A model generated the notes under the pieces. It saw only the letters and a list, made by a program, of their open reading frames with translations, ran no database searches and had not been told where the DNA came from. This document shows positions 33,948-47,900 of a stretch of DNA of 64,000 nt, in pieces. Position 1 is the first letter of the stretch. Every line of letters starts with the position of its first letter. Position numbers and translations under genes: made by a program. The DNA lies in the NCBI RefSeq assembly GCF_005239225.2, contig NC_133293.1:21358333-21422332 (forward strand), in the 5' to 3' direction. Source of the DNA: Populus alba. Taxonomy: Eukaryota > Streptophyta > Magnoliopsida > Malpighiales > Salicaceae.

Positions 33948-36900
33948 GTGAAAACCACGAAATTAGGGTTACGGTATAGAGAGAGACAAAAAGAGAGCGT
34001 GTCTTTTATTGTAGAGAGAGGGAAGAAAAAAAAAAGGAGCTAGAAGGATATAATTAGGGATTTTATTTATTTGTTGAAAAGGGAGAGAGGAAAACAGTAT
34101 ATCCGTGCACAGTTACGCGCACAGTTATTTTGTGGTGGTATTTTACTATTTTAGGTCAACTACGTTACTACTCAAAGAAGTTATCAAACCGGTTCCGTCT
34201 AGAGGGCTAACCAGTACTATAATTTAAACTAAAATCAAGTTAACCTACTGTTTTGACTTGAAATATTAAATTATTACTGTTTTGACTTTAAAAAAAAAAG
34301 TTTTTAACTGAATTTTAACCTGTTTTATTCCAGTCTAAGAAGTTGCACAAGTTAACTTAAATCTTTTAATAGTTCAGCTTGAGTTAATTTCTTTTTTTTT
34401 TAATTCAATAAGAATTATTTTAGATCTTCAAATGTCAAGTCAGTTTGTTGAGCTAATCTTGGTTGTATGACTAAGCTCAAGACCCGACTCAAGTTAGATT
34501 TGATTTTTATTTATGTAAATAGTTAATTCGGTCAAATTTGAGTAATCAAGTTAAATCTTGAATAAGATACCATCATTATTTTTTTTATTTTTATAAAAAA
34601 CAATGATATTTTTTAAAAAATAATATATCAAAGTTAACTTGTTGATTTAAAGTTCACTGTCCAATTCATGACCCAAATCATGTGCCATAAAAAAATACCA
34701 ATGCACCAAATCTTTTTTGAAAAATCCCAAGTGACCATGGAATAAATAAATAAATAATTGGTGTGTTTTTTAGAATAATATTCACATATTTATGATGTTT
34801 TTGAGAATATGATAGCGATTGTTTTTAAAAATATTTTTTTATTATGAATGTATCAAAATTATTTTTTTATTTTTAAAAATTATTTTTCATATCAGCACAA
34901 TAAACACAATTTGAAAACACCAAAATAAATTTAATTTGGATCAAATAAAAAAATAATCAACTTCTTTCAAAAACGTTTTTGAAACGTAAAAACAAATGAG
35001 CTATCGAAAAACTTAAGAATAAAAAAAAATGATAGAAAAAAACCTAAGGAGGATGCAATTTAATGAAAAAATAAAAATAATCCAAGATAAAATAAATATC
35101 AATTTGAAAACACGATGACTAAATTTTAAAGGTTAAAAAAATCACAAGAGTGAAATAAAAAACACCTATAAAACCCAAGCAAATTTGGACAAACATTCTA
35201 AAATAGTCAAATCTTAAAAAACTCGCAACCCATGAAATCCTAGATCAGGGATCTATCAATAGGTTTATCACAGAGTCAATTTTAAAATATAATCTTTTAA
35301 AACTTGCTAACACAAGCAAAAGATAACCAAAAAAGCCTTAAGCGAACTCAACAACCAATTTGAGCTAGCAAATCAATCACATGACACAAGACATGAATTT
35401 GGGATGATCCTATGCACAAAAAAGTGAAAAAATACTCATGAATAAAATATTAAAATAAAATGCTTCAAGAAAATATGGAAGTTGAGTCGGACTAATCTTT
35501 CATATCTATTATCAAGGTTATGAGACCGGGGTGACTTCATTGAATGTAAACTCAAAAAAACAAAGAAGCAAGATTCTTAATTAGACATGTGTTGGGGGAT
35601 GAAATTGATAAAAAAAAAAAAACCAAAAAAAAAAACAATGCAAAACAAAAAAAAAAGCAATTAAAAGAATTATGACTAGATTCGACATAGAAATTAAATG
35701 TTTAGGGAAAAATCAAACTAAATTAATTTTTTAGGGATGAAATTGTAAGAACAAATCAATTAAAAAATAATTAAAAACACAACAATTAAAAGAATTAAGG
35801 CCAAATTTGACATAAAAATTAAATGAAAATAAATGCCTAAGGGTAGAATAGGAATAAAAACAAATCAACCAAGAAAATGATTCAAAATAGAACAAATAAT
35901 AATTAAAAGAATGAAGATTAAATTTGAAAACAAATTAAAAAAATCAAATAACTAGGGATGAAGTAAAAAATAAAATATGATTAGAAACAATCAATTACAA
36001 ATAAAAAAAGAAGGATTGAATATAAAGAAAAAATAAATTTAAAAATTGAGGGGTTGGTATTGTTTTTTTGCATGCCCAGCAAACAATCTGATGGAGAAAG
36101 AGAAGTAAAAGAGAGAACAAAAGGAAAAGCAATTTCGAGCTGAATCACCATACGTGCACCATCTAAAGAGGAAGAGAACATCGAAACAAATCAAATGATA
36201 TAATTGAATCATGATTACAACCATTGGAGCTAGTCGCATGTGCCGCCAGAAGGCAGCGGATACATCGACAACTTTTTTACTTTTTTTACTTATACAAAAC
36301 CAAAAATGTCCTTAGGATTAAATAATAATAATAATAAACAAACCATTAAAAAATTACAAACAAGCCCCTAAAACCAAGACTAACAAATTTAAAATAAAGA
36401 GTAATGTAGTAATTTTATAGTTTTTATCAAATATAAAAATACAAAAACACTACTGTGCATAAGGAATTGAATTATTTTATTGAAGAGTTAAACTAATAAA
36501 TTTACTATACATTAAAAAATATAATTTCTAAAATAACCTCACATAATTCTTAACAAATATTTATATCATGGTAAAAAGATGATCTTATCCTTGTTACAAA
36601 GACAAAAAAAAAAACACCAAAGGATAATATAATAATTACAGTAATGAACAATAATCTATATTTTGGAACAGAATAACATCACCGAGGGGGTTAGTTTTTT
36701 TTTTTTTGGGACAATGCTTCTAGAATCGAGGAGGCAGTGAAGAGTTGCAATTTGGAAGTGTACGCGCACTGGAATAATATTTAGAATATATTTTATAATT
36801 GAGATTTTAAAAAACTTCTTGTTGTTTTTTAAAATATATATTTTTTAAAAAATATATTAAAATAATATATTTTTTAAAATAATTATTTTTAATATTAGCA

Positions 36901-37829
36901 TATCAAAATAATTTAAAAACATAAAAAAAATATATTAATCTGAAACAAAAAAAAAAAAATAATTTAAATTTTTTTTAAAAATTCTTTTAAAACATAAAAA
37001 TAAACAGGACTTAAGTTAAAAAACTAGCATTGCTTATACTTAAATAAAAGCCAACCTTTAATTCAGTTTAAAAGGTTAGTTCAAATTAAATTGAATTAAT
37101 TTAAAATAATAATAATATTATTTTTTAAATCAAAATATTAAAAAGAAAAATATTTTTTAAAATTAAATGAAGTTTTGATTAACTCAACTTCCACCCATTA
37201 GTTTTTTGTCAAACCTCAAATAAGCAAGACAGGCTAATAACATTGCCCTTGAAAAGGTAATCTTGACACCAGGAATGGAAGAATCATAATGAAAGATAAA
37301 AATTAAAATGGCATTTTAATTTCGTGTTTGGAATACTAATTAAGAACCAAAATGAAATTAAAAATTTAATGTCTATGTTTTATGATAAACAAAAAATTAA
37401 CAATTGGAAAAATAGGCTCATGGTAGTAAGTTAAAACCTAAGCAGGCATGTTGATACAAGTTAATAATATTTTTTTAAAAAAGTCAAATCATTTAATTTT
37501 GACTAGGTCAAACTAGTCAATCTAACTTCTAAAACCCATAAAGAAAGAAATTAATGCATTTCTAAGGGCACCAAAAAGTTTTGCCAGCATATTTGGGTTC
37601 TGGAGACGCAACCACAAGGAGCATACAAGGTTTCTTCCTACCTCAAAACTATTATAAAGATTGTAAGGTAGAGGCCAACCAAAATGGAGAACTCAAATGA
37701 ACAATGAGTGTGCAGAGTGAGGCCTGCCTGCTTCTCATAGCGGAGCAGCTAATGCTCTTTACTGTACAACCTGAGTCCCTCGAAAGAACGGACAAAGAAT
37801 TAAACAGAACCTCGCCATTGCCTCTGCAA
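33948..37829. other. NUP1 promoter and AT-rich intergenic DNA
   Basis: The first about 130 bases are the NUP1 leader, with GA-rich runs near 33975-34030. The rest is about 3.7 kb of AT-rich DNA with no supported gene. It contains MITE-like remnants at about 34830-34990 and 36770-36990 (ATATCAGCACA-type cores) and a degenerate tandem array at 35590-35980. From about 37590 the 3' UTR of the kinase gene may begin. Confidence 0.55.
35590..35980. repeat. Degenerate tandem array, period about 120 bp
   Basis: Three diverged units, each with AATTAAAAGAAT, then an AAATTTGACATAAAAATTAAATG-like segment, then AGGGATGAA. The AATTAAAAGAAT landmarks fall near 35659, 35785 and 35901. Confidence 0.55.
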
Positions 37830-40800
37830 CTATAGTTTGAGGGCTTCTCTAAAATTAATGCTGAAACTGTGCGAAGCAGGACTTGCTACATTTCCCTTTT
37901 GCATCATGGCCACAAATTCATTGTAATCTATGCGTCCATCCTGCAAAATTTACAAGCCATTGATGATTACAAGCTCAGCATGCAATATAGTTTGGAAAAT
38001 AGACATAATAGAATACGTTTATATGCGACGTATATATATGCAGTATAAGATGCAATGCAGGAGCATCTTTATCACAAAATCCAAATAGCATATCCGCTCT
38101 GCCATTCAAAATGTTTCCTAACCAAGAAAGAAAACTAATCCGAGTGGATTTCGAGTTCTTGACATGAGCGGACCAAGTTGTATTCACATTAAGTTTATAT
38201 AGGACCACGAAATGCCCCTGCAAATCAATCCTCACCCATCCAGCAGCCTTCAAACGTTGCAATCAGGCATTCACCAATGAGGTCTCTCACCCCTTTCCAT
38301 CATTTTTCTTGTCGACATCTCTTTCCATCCTTAGTTCAGTTCAAATGGAATATTATAAAAGAGATAAAAAGATTCTTACATTGTCCTGATCAACTTCTCT
38401 GATCATTTCTTCCAAGCGAACATCCTCCCATCCAAACTCCTCGCAAGCTTTTTGAAGTTCATCTGGAGTAATGTAGCCACTTCCATCCTTGTCAAAGTAC
38501 GAGAAAGCTGCAAATAGATGGTCATCTCTCTCAATTTTGTTTAGATGAAGTGTTGCAGCAATGAACTCCCCGTAATCAATTGTGCCACTATTGTCTACAT
38601 CAGCCTGCAATTTAAGAATACACCATAGATTAAACAGTTTTAGAATATAAAATATCTTCCATCCTTTAGAAATTTGTGCGATTCACAATAATAAACTAAC
38701 TCTTCTACAAACAATGAAGCACACCAAATCTAGAACTAAATCATGTGAAAGGGATGAAATAAGTTATAGCAGTATTTTTTTTTCTCGGGTTGACAGTATA
38801 AAGTTCATAGTTATTATCCTGAAAAACTTAAAGTTCACATTCAGAAAATTCCCCTTCATATGCTCATTTCCTGTCAATACAAAGTAGTTATTTTCCTGGA
38901 TCAAAGATTGAATCTGGACTTCATACGATACTCACTGCATGCATCAGATCATAAATTTCAGATTCCTTAAGATTAGCTCCAAATCTTTTTAATCCAGCCT
39001 TGAGTTCTTCAAAAGTGATATGACCACTGCCATCAGTGTCTATCATCTTGAACATCTCCTTGAGGCCAGCTATTTCTTCTTCGGATAGAGTCTCTGCAAT
39101 GACCTGAAAGAGGAAAAAGAAAACCCATCATTCTCTATTCTTAGAAACTTATAGTTTAAATTCCTGAACAAGAATGTTGAAACATCTGAAAAGAGTTATT
39201 TCAATTCAAGATATTAAGCACTTCCCAGCTATCTTATATTCAAATGCTTCAAGGTTCATTACTACATCATTTCTTGCACATCCCGAGACTTACTCTAAGA
39301 GCCATTTTCTTGAACTTGTTCATTGCAGAAAATTGCTTCAGGCGACTTAATACAGCAGAATCCAGAGGCTTGTCAGGAGCCACACCATCTTCTTGCACCC
39401 AAGGGTGGCCTGCAAGGAGTTCGGTCCACAAATCAGTGTTGAAAGAAAATCCTACATGGATAACAAATGTTAGGTCTTCAATTTTTAACTGATTTTTTTT
39501 TTCTTTATATTAAATGAAAAGAGAAACAGAAACCATTCAATTCTTGTTTAGTAAGAGGTTTGGTACTTATTTTTAAATATTGCACTCTTTTCTTGTTTCT
39601 GTCCTTAACTCTCTTGCTTGATAATGAGACTCTATCAACACTGTGGATAACTAGGGGAGATGAGGCTGAATGACTCTTAACCACCGCATCAAGGATTCAG
39701 AATTTTAATAATCTTATGGAAATATCAATCACATCAGTACAATTTCTGCCGAGGATTTAATGATGAAGCACAACCTTTCTGAATGCAGACTTCTCCTTCA
39801 TTCAAAAGACATGAAACCTATGTAGAAGGACTGCCACATGCCATGCACTAAAGCTCAGAGCTATCAATTTTTTTATTGGGTAAACGTTGGCAGTCCAGTA
39901 TTTCATTTCTTTTTCATTCAAGCAATGATCAAAAGTAGTAATCAGTAGTTCATGATGTAAGAAAATGAATAATCAGGACTCACACAGAACTTCATGTGCA
40001 GTTAAGCGCCTTCTGGGATCTCGAATGAGCATTCTCCTCACTAAATCCTTAGCGCTTTCAGAGATACTAGGCCAAGGGTCTGATGAAAAGTCAAGATCAC
40101 CATGCAGTACCTGTTCAAATATCCCCTCCTCGTTCTCTAGATAACCATGACAAGCAAAAAAATTAAGTTAAATTTAAATCACATTTAGAAAATATGCGGG
40201 AATCAGAAGCTAGCAAATGACAGAATCCGCACCGGCCCAAAAGGGAGGCACTCCACTTAACAGAATGTAAACGATGACCCCAGCACTCCAAACATCTGCT
40301 TCAGGACCATAACGCTTTTTCAGAACCTCTGGAGCGACATAGTATGGACTTCCAACCACATCGCTAAATCTCTCTCCTGGAAATAGAACCGTCAATTTTT
40401 CAACCAAACTCTTTAGATGATCAATGATGAGGCCAAGTTTTTCATGACCAGTTTTACATGATCATGGAGACGAAGCTATTGGCTGAATATTCCAGATATA
40501 ACATTTTCTGTTATGTGTGTTACATAAGGGCTTGTGATACACTTAGTGATTAGACATATAATTATAGAAATTAACCAGAAAGTTGTCAAATAAAACAAAA
40601 GGATGGTAGTGAAAATAACACAAGATCTATTCCAGTAGCAATTGTAATTACAAAGATAAGACCATACCTGGCTTGAAGAATATTGACAAACCAAAGTCAA
40701 TTGTTTTTAGAAGTGAGTCTTCTTTTTCGTTGACAAACAGAAAATTCTCTGGTTTAAGATCTCGATGCATCACACCCAGTGAATGACAAGCTTCAACCAC

Positions 40801-41478
40801 TCCAACTATAGTTCGAGTAAGCTCAGCTGCCTTTCTTTCAGTATAATGCCCCCGCTGAATAATCCTATCAAAGAGTTCACCACCAGCACATAACTCCATA
40901 ACAACGTGAACCGCCATCGCATCCTCATAGGCCCCTTTAATAGATATAACATTTGGGTGGCCAGCCAAATGGTGCATTATCTGAATTTCCCTTCTCACAT
41001 CCTCCACATCCTCATCAGTTAACAACTTCCTCTTAGCAATCGATTTGCATGCGAATTCTTTCTTTGTTGCTTTCTCTACACAGAGAAATGTTGTCCCAAA
41101 TTGCCCCTGTCCTAGTTTCTTTCCCAAACTATAGAACTCCTTTAAATTACCAGCTTGGGTTGTCAAAACATACTCGGTCCTAAGCCCAGCACTGGATACC
41201 CTTTTCACTTGAGGAGGTTTCTTAGGTTTTGCAGGCTCTTCTGATTTTACCGGCTTCTCTGGTTCTTCAGGTTTCGGCATGGTCATTTGTTCTGGGGGTT
41301 TGCTTTGAACTGGCAAAGGGGATTCAAGTTCTCTAGATGCAGCCTCGTGCTCATGGACAGGCTCCCCATTGGTCTGAGACATCGAATCATCTGGCGATTG
41401 ATTCCGCCACATTGCAGCGGATACAGATTGGAAAAACCCATTTCTGGAAATGCTCGGTCCTACACAAGTATTACCCAT
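37830..41478 (-). CDS. Calcium-dependent protein kinase, CPK1/CPK2 type, 575 aa
   Basis: Exons on the minus strand: 41478-40668, 40376-40233, 40136-39984, 39409-39294, 39103-38936, 38604-38380, 37940-37830; all phases agree, stop TAG. It phosphorylates Ser/Thr targets directly in response to calcium. The N-terminus MGNTCVGPS is the CPK1/CPK2 signature and provides Gly2 for myristoylation and Cys5 for palmitoylation, so it is membrane-associated. A Pro/Glu/Lys-rich linker spans residues about 60-90. Kinase motifs: GQGQFG (123-128), Lys145, HRDLKPEN (238-245), DFG (261-263) and APEVL. An autoinhibitory junction follows ([18 protein letters not shown]), then four complete EF-hand loops: [36 protein letters not shown] and [12 protein letters not shown]. 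Intron 6 interrupts the fourth loop. No catalytic or calcium-binding residue is lost. Confidence 0.95.
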
Positions 41479-44400
41479 CTATCCTGCACTCAATCACTTC
41501 TAAGTTCTAACCACTCCCACGGATTTCAACACCAAGATCTAATCCTATTGACCATACCAATACAGCACACAGATGTTCTAAACTTCAAAATACAAAACAA
41601 CATGCCCCCTCAAAAATACCAAAATGAATGCTTGAACAGCAGCAGCTTATGAAAAAAGATGTACAAGCAAAGTTGAAGCAGCTATCACCACAAATTCTTG
41701 AGATTCTCTGCTTATAAAACATTTATCAATATGCAAATACAAGATGATTGACCTTCATTCAGCAAATCACAATGAAGATTGGAACTTTTCAACAAAATAC
41801 AACAAATAAAGAATTCCACAAGCAGTCAAGCCTTCTCGATCAACGACTAAATCCACTACTAATACAACAACAAACCCTATACTTATTAGATCAGATAATA
41901 GTTATTAACAAGGAAACAACTCAAGATTCAACAACCCAAAAACAGAAATCAACGAGACAAACTCGACCCTTACAAACGAAGTGGGTCAGTAAACAGAAAG
42001 TTAAGATCTTGACCAGAGTTAAGCAAAGTAATTGTTTTACCGGGTATATTGGCTGGGAAAGAAGACAGAAAAGGAGGCATGATAAAGAATTACGACTTTG
42101 TTTTTGGTGGGCTAGAATCCCTTTGTGTTTGGTTCGTGCAAAAGTCTTGCCTTTTGTTTACGGATAAAATTTCTGGCATGGTATCTAAGCGGAATAAAAT
42201 AAGCAGCCAGGTTCGTGAGCTGCTGTTGTGTAGTGTTAGAAGCTAGGACCATCAGCTAAATTCACGGAGTTTGTGGTAGCGGATTTTCCAATCCCAACCA
42301 TTGCGGTTGATCTTTTTCGACTGAGGTTTGGTCGGGCTCCCGCTTTAACTTCTTCATTTATTTATTTTATAATTATCAGGATGGGGTCAGTTTCAGGATT
42401 TGACTAATTGGGTGTGCGGTGCATAAAAAAAAATCCTCAACTAGATCCTCATGTGAAGGAACATGACTAGCCTTTTCTCAACTGGTTTCCAATCTAGAGA
42501 TGTAATTGTTGATGGAAGAATTGAATTGAGATTGCTGGATATGTTGGAGATCCACTGGGTTAAGAGCATGGGCTGGGGATGTAGTTGAAAAGAAATATAC
42601 AGATTGGATACTGATTTGAGACTATCCCTTCCCTCTTGCTTTATTCTGCGATTAGCAAAGATTGAATTATGGCCATGGCGCACCGATACATTGTTTTTTC
42701 ATGGCTACAGCTTTTATGGCTCTACCCTTCTACAAATGGAAGAAGTTTATATGCAATCTAAATTTTGATCCATGTGGAACATGCTCCGATAACATTCCGT
42801 TGAAACTATCAGATAAGAAAATGAAGAAAGCAGATAAAACCTCGGAAAAAGAGATCGTCTTTTCGTATACAGCACAACAGTGGAATTACTGTGTGTTTAT
42901 ATATATATATATATGGCTTCAGAACATGTAATGTATTTTTTTTACCAACCATGATTTAGTTCGCTAGGTTGTTTCGTCAACTCAAGACCTTGTATATCCC
43001 AAGTTTGATTTTGAACTATTTTGAAAATTAACTAGGTTAAACTTGTATATAGCTTGACATGTGTTAATGATTTTTATGATTAGGTGAACTTTTTTTTTAT
43101 TACTTTAAATTGAATTTAACCTAATTAACTATCCTGGTTAAATAATATTCTATCTAATTTAATTAGGAATTTTTCCAATCAGTATGGGCCACAGAATTTC
43201 CTAATCAGCTCGTTAAATAGCTGGATTTAAAACAACAAAAGGGCAAGTTGAGAATCCAAACACAAGAAGAAAATCCTTCATGATTTCTTATACTACCGTA
43301 CAAAATACCTCACACTCATGAACTACTTTACAGAAAGTTATCAATGGCTATAAAACATCAAAATACAGCCAGCACAGTGTGCAGGTCCCATTCAAATCAA
43401 ATAACTTACCTCTGCATGCGCCCTTCAAATCAAATCAATTACTACAGCATTCAGTTTCTATCCTGTCATTTTCCACTTGTTTTTTCTCTCTAATAAATGC
43501 TTCAAAATATAGTTGATTTTGTTTTTAAAAATGTTTTTTAAACAAAGCACGTCAAAAGGGATGATATTATATTGCAAGAGGAATGAGCTCCTGGATCATG
43601 CAAAGCAATGCCCTGAGGCCGAAGAAAGCATCAATGCTAACAACACACCTTGAGACGAAGAGAGATCATGAGCTTTAACTGAAGTGCTTGAAAAGAAATG
43701 TAAACAAAAAGAGAAAGAAATTGCACAAAAATTAATTACAATTTTCCTTCCTCTGATTGTACATGAGCACAAAGAAAATACTTTATTTTATTACTCCCAC
43801 ATATTTCTGCCTACTCTCTTTATTGCAGTGGGAAGCCCACCCACAAAATCCTCACCCTCCATGGTTTTCTCCTTCCCACCAACCAACAGTAAACAGCTCA
43901 GCACCACCATACCTGACACGCATAAAAAATACAAGAAAAAAAAAAAGAAAAAAAAAATCCTGGGCATTTTTAATGGTTTCTGAACTTAAGACAGTGGCCC
44001 TTCCCTTCTATGCAATCATCGAATTTGAGCAACACAAAAACATCAAGTACATAATCATCACACCATAATCCAAATGCTTTTCCTTGCTAATCCCACCTTT
44101 TCATCTCTTGGTTGTAGGCTTCCCCTGTGAAAAACTAGAACCCTGTTCGCAGAGAAGAAAATTCAGATACAAGGACTTTACATGATCTCAGTAGCTCACC
44201 TGCATCAAGCCATGTAACACTGTAATGAGCTTAAACAATTTCACAGTCAAGCTTCAATTCTTAGGCTGTGATTCGTTTTCCCTTGAGGTGAAAGCTATAC
44301 TTATTTGTCTTGAAAGCAAATTATGACCATTTTCAGGTTTAGGACAAGAAACAAGTTGCATGGCCGGTAGACATGAATAACCTCGTGCGTTTGTTGACAT

Positions 44401-44925
44401 GGAAGCTCAAACAAAAAATAGGTTAAAAGTCGATTGTCAAGAGAATAGACTTCATTACTCCACAAATTTTTATTTTATTTTTATTTTTATTTTCAGAATG
44501 GTAATTCACCATTGTTGCAGTCATCAAGTTTTTATAGTTCTGTAACAAGTTATTGTGCTTTTTGTCAGTGTCTAGGAGTCGAAGGATGGAAGCAAGGCAC
44601 TAGATTCTGCTGGGGGGTTGACCTCAACATCACATGCTGTCAGCTTGGAATGAGTCTAGATCATGGAGAAATGAGGATGAAATATAAAATGATTTTAAAC
44701 ACATGGAATAGCCCTACATTTGTGACGAGACCTAAACTAATGGTTGCTATGTGATTTTCACTGGTTGTTAGATTGCTGAAATATGTTGATGCAGATTAAG
44801 AAACCCTAAACAAGGAACAACAACATCAAACTTAATTTCATAGATGGATTTGAAGTAGAATCAGAATAAGAACTTCACCTTTATCCTTCTTTGAAGTTTT
44901 CCTTTTGGCACAAGGGAGTCTTTAT
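41479..44925. other. Kinase 5' leader and promoter, intergenic DNA, 3' UTR of the FLA gene
   Basis: The first about 750 bases are the kinase leader and promoter; a 139-residue open frame at 41748-42167 runs antisense through them and is not supported. The middle is AT-rich, with remnants of dispersed repeats near 42960-43230 and 43490-43570. The end probably holds the 3' UTR of the fasciclin gene. No gene is seen. Confidence 0.5.
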
Positions 44926-47900
44926 TTACTGGCATGTGGTGAAATGTGAATCTTGTCCAAATGTCCCAAGCATCCGGCAAGCCACTTCAAGCAACCTCCC
45001 TGCCAAATATTATAAAGAAATAAGCACCAATGATTCATACAGATCAACTGAAAGCTACATGCTAACTTCGATTGGTTCACGAAAGCAACCCCTCAACAAT
45101 AACATAAAGGCTAAACTAATATCCATAATTAACATCAGCAAGCGTCTGTATTAACACTCCTGTCACACATAATTAACAATATTGAACTCCAAAGAGGCAC
45201 TTCCATGGAGGAATATCATTAATAATTTCATATATTTTCACTGTCATGGCATTTCCTCCATATAGGCAGCAAGTGGCAAGCCTCATATGGGGGATCTGTG
45301 AATTAATTGCAGTTCATTCTGACAGCTAGAAATGTAACAGTAGAAACCGGAATAGAAAGATCTGATCTTTGATAAAATACAAGAAGTCAAAGAATCGTGT
45401 GGCTACCAACTCAATGCTTTGAAATAAATAATGGATCTTCCAGTCTGCATAATATAGACAGGATACCCCAACTATACTGATGGTCCCTTTACGTTTGGCT
45501 GTATTCTATATGCTGAAATAGCATCCCAATATATATTTTTAAAGCAAATGACAATGCATGCAAAGATCATAGACATAAATCAGCAAGAACACCCTGTTTT
45601 TTGTTGGCTTGGAAGAAGTCAGCATTGCAAATAAAATAAAAAAAGAAGAAAGAAATCTGATTATGGTCGGAGTTGTGTAGTTATTGCCCATTTATTATTG
45701 CGGTGCACCGCAGGTTGCGCGGCAATAAAAGCATGAAAATCATGTTTTTGCTGTGGTGCAGTCTATGGTTGCATCACGATACCAAACAAAGCATAGAAAA
45801 ATATTTTTCCCTATAATCTAATGACATCTTCTCCCCTGTAGGGTCATGGTTGCTTCAGCTTGGTCCAGAGCCCCTTCCCAGAGAAAAATACTACAAATTC
45901 TTTAGGTGAAATAGAACAGAATATGAGATTAGGTAAGGCAACAACTCACTTTTTTCATGTCTATTCTTATTCTTACTAAGCTATCTAACAGGTTCAGAAG
46001 TTGACTTGACAACATCTTCATAAACAAATCAAGTTACCTAATTGTAAACTTGACGATAACATAATAAAAGATGATCATGGTAGTTGCCAGGCATTGTCCT
46101 AAGAGATTAAGAGAGGAAGATGGCTTACCTCCCTCCCACATTTACAAATAAAAAATGCAAGTATTTTCTGTTTTTTGCATGCTAATAATGATAACAGAAT
46201 AATTCCAAAACTTTTTATCGTAGTTAAACTTTGAGATTTTTTTTAAAAACCCTAAAATAATATTGTTTTGATAAAAAAATCAAGTTTTTTATAATTCTAA
46301 ATTAACGATTGATCAAGTTAACCTCTAGTTCTTATGACACTTATTTTTAGAACCATAATTAACAACAAAACAAAATGTAGAATAAACTCAAAAATGAAAA
46401 ACCCCATAAATTTCATATCAGGAAAACAAATAAAAATGCAATGTACTGTCACATACCTAACCAACCCTCCAAGAACTAAAGACCCAACAAAGATACCAGG
46501 AAAAAGACAACTATGCCACTCTGACCAACTCTGACCCACCGACACTCACAATACTAACACCTCACCCAAAAAGCCAAAGCCTCCACGTACTAGCCCAACT
46601 CACCACCGAAACATTTTTTACCAAAACAGAAATATCGGCCACCATTAATATTAAAATTAACCCCAGAAAAGGCCAGGAAAATAGAACAACATGGGCTCTC
46701 ACAATGCAGGCAGATTCAATAGGATATACAGTTTTTTTTTTTAATAAAAAAAAACCCTTTACCCTCCCGGCAAAATCAACCACCGAAACATTGAGAACCG
46801 AAATAACGGCCCGTATTGAAATCAACCGGACAATTACTGAGAAAACAGTGCAACAGAGCAAGCAAATTCAATACAGCACGCCACCTAGTAAAAAATGCCC
46901 TCTAAGTTCCGGCCAAATTCACCACCGAAACATTTAAACCGAAACCGATATCGAAAACTAACAATGCAAGAAAAATTCAATGGAACATACCTCTCCTTTG
47001 TGGATTAACAGCAACCTTAACGCTCTTAATTTCCTTTTTGGTCTCCGATTTCTCCTTCTCCTCTAATGGAAACAAAACCCCATCAATCCCTTGAACCGAA
47101 ATTCTCCCATCTGTGTAAATATCAGGATCAAACAAATAAGCAGAATTTTCAGTGTGTCCAAATTTCACAGACCCGTCAGCTTCTTCTGCCAAAACCTTGT
47201 GTGGCAATCTTAATGTATCATAAGAAATTTTCCCAAATCTTCTAACAGCATTGTACATGCTTTCTTCAGTTTGATACTCAGGTATCACATGGTAGTAGAT
47301 TATCTGCTCTGGCGCTCCCGGTTCACTCAACTGGTCCGTTGTAAGCTTAGCCATTGCTTCATCATTTGGGGCTAAAACTGTTAGCACATACCCTTCAGAG
47401 ACCAATCTTCCCATTTCAGTTGCTAATGATGTTAGATTCACAAGAATATCAGCCATTTCATTATATCCTCCATATAAAAGAAGGGTTTCAATGAAATCTT
47501 TAACTTGTTTTTCTCCATTGAAATGGTGATGAGGTCCACCTGGACCAGGAGCTGGAGCCGGGGCAAGAGATGGGCCGGGCGCCATTGCATCATAGATTGG
47601 TAGCACCGGGGCTGAACCGGGTTTTGCTGGTGGTGCTGGTTTCTTCAACCTGTGTGTTCTTGGATCAACCTCCGGTGCTCCTTCTGGTTTCACAGCTGAG
47701 ATTGATTGCAAACTCCTGCGATTGTTGAAATCCTGCTGAACAGATCGTGGGATTAGCAACCTTTCTATCCCATGAATCACTCCATCTGGCCTCTCCACTG
47801 CATTCACCTGAATGATTTTCGCCGAATCTATTAACTTGTCGCCGGATTCCTGACTGCTGAGTTTGACTCTATCGCGGCACAAAGTGCTGTGATGTTGAAG

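Noticed and set aside
35590..35980. Regularly spaced repeats considered as a CRISPR array
   Set aside because: Units are long, diverged and AT-rich without distinct spacers, in a plant genome with spliced genes.
34080..37590. Possible LTR retrotransposon in the AT-rich region
   Set aside because: No long terminal repeats, primer-binding site, or reverse transcriptase, integrase or protease reading frames were seen.
41748..42167. 139-codon plus-strand frame upstream of the kinase
   Set aside because: Antisense to the kinase leader and promoter, rich in Gln/Thr/Lys from A-rich DNA, no homology.
46977..46990. Read-through C-terminus of the FLA gene (GMFH ending)
   Set aside because: A GTATGT donor at 46990 and a matching exon at 44999-44926 give the family C-terminus instead.
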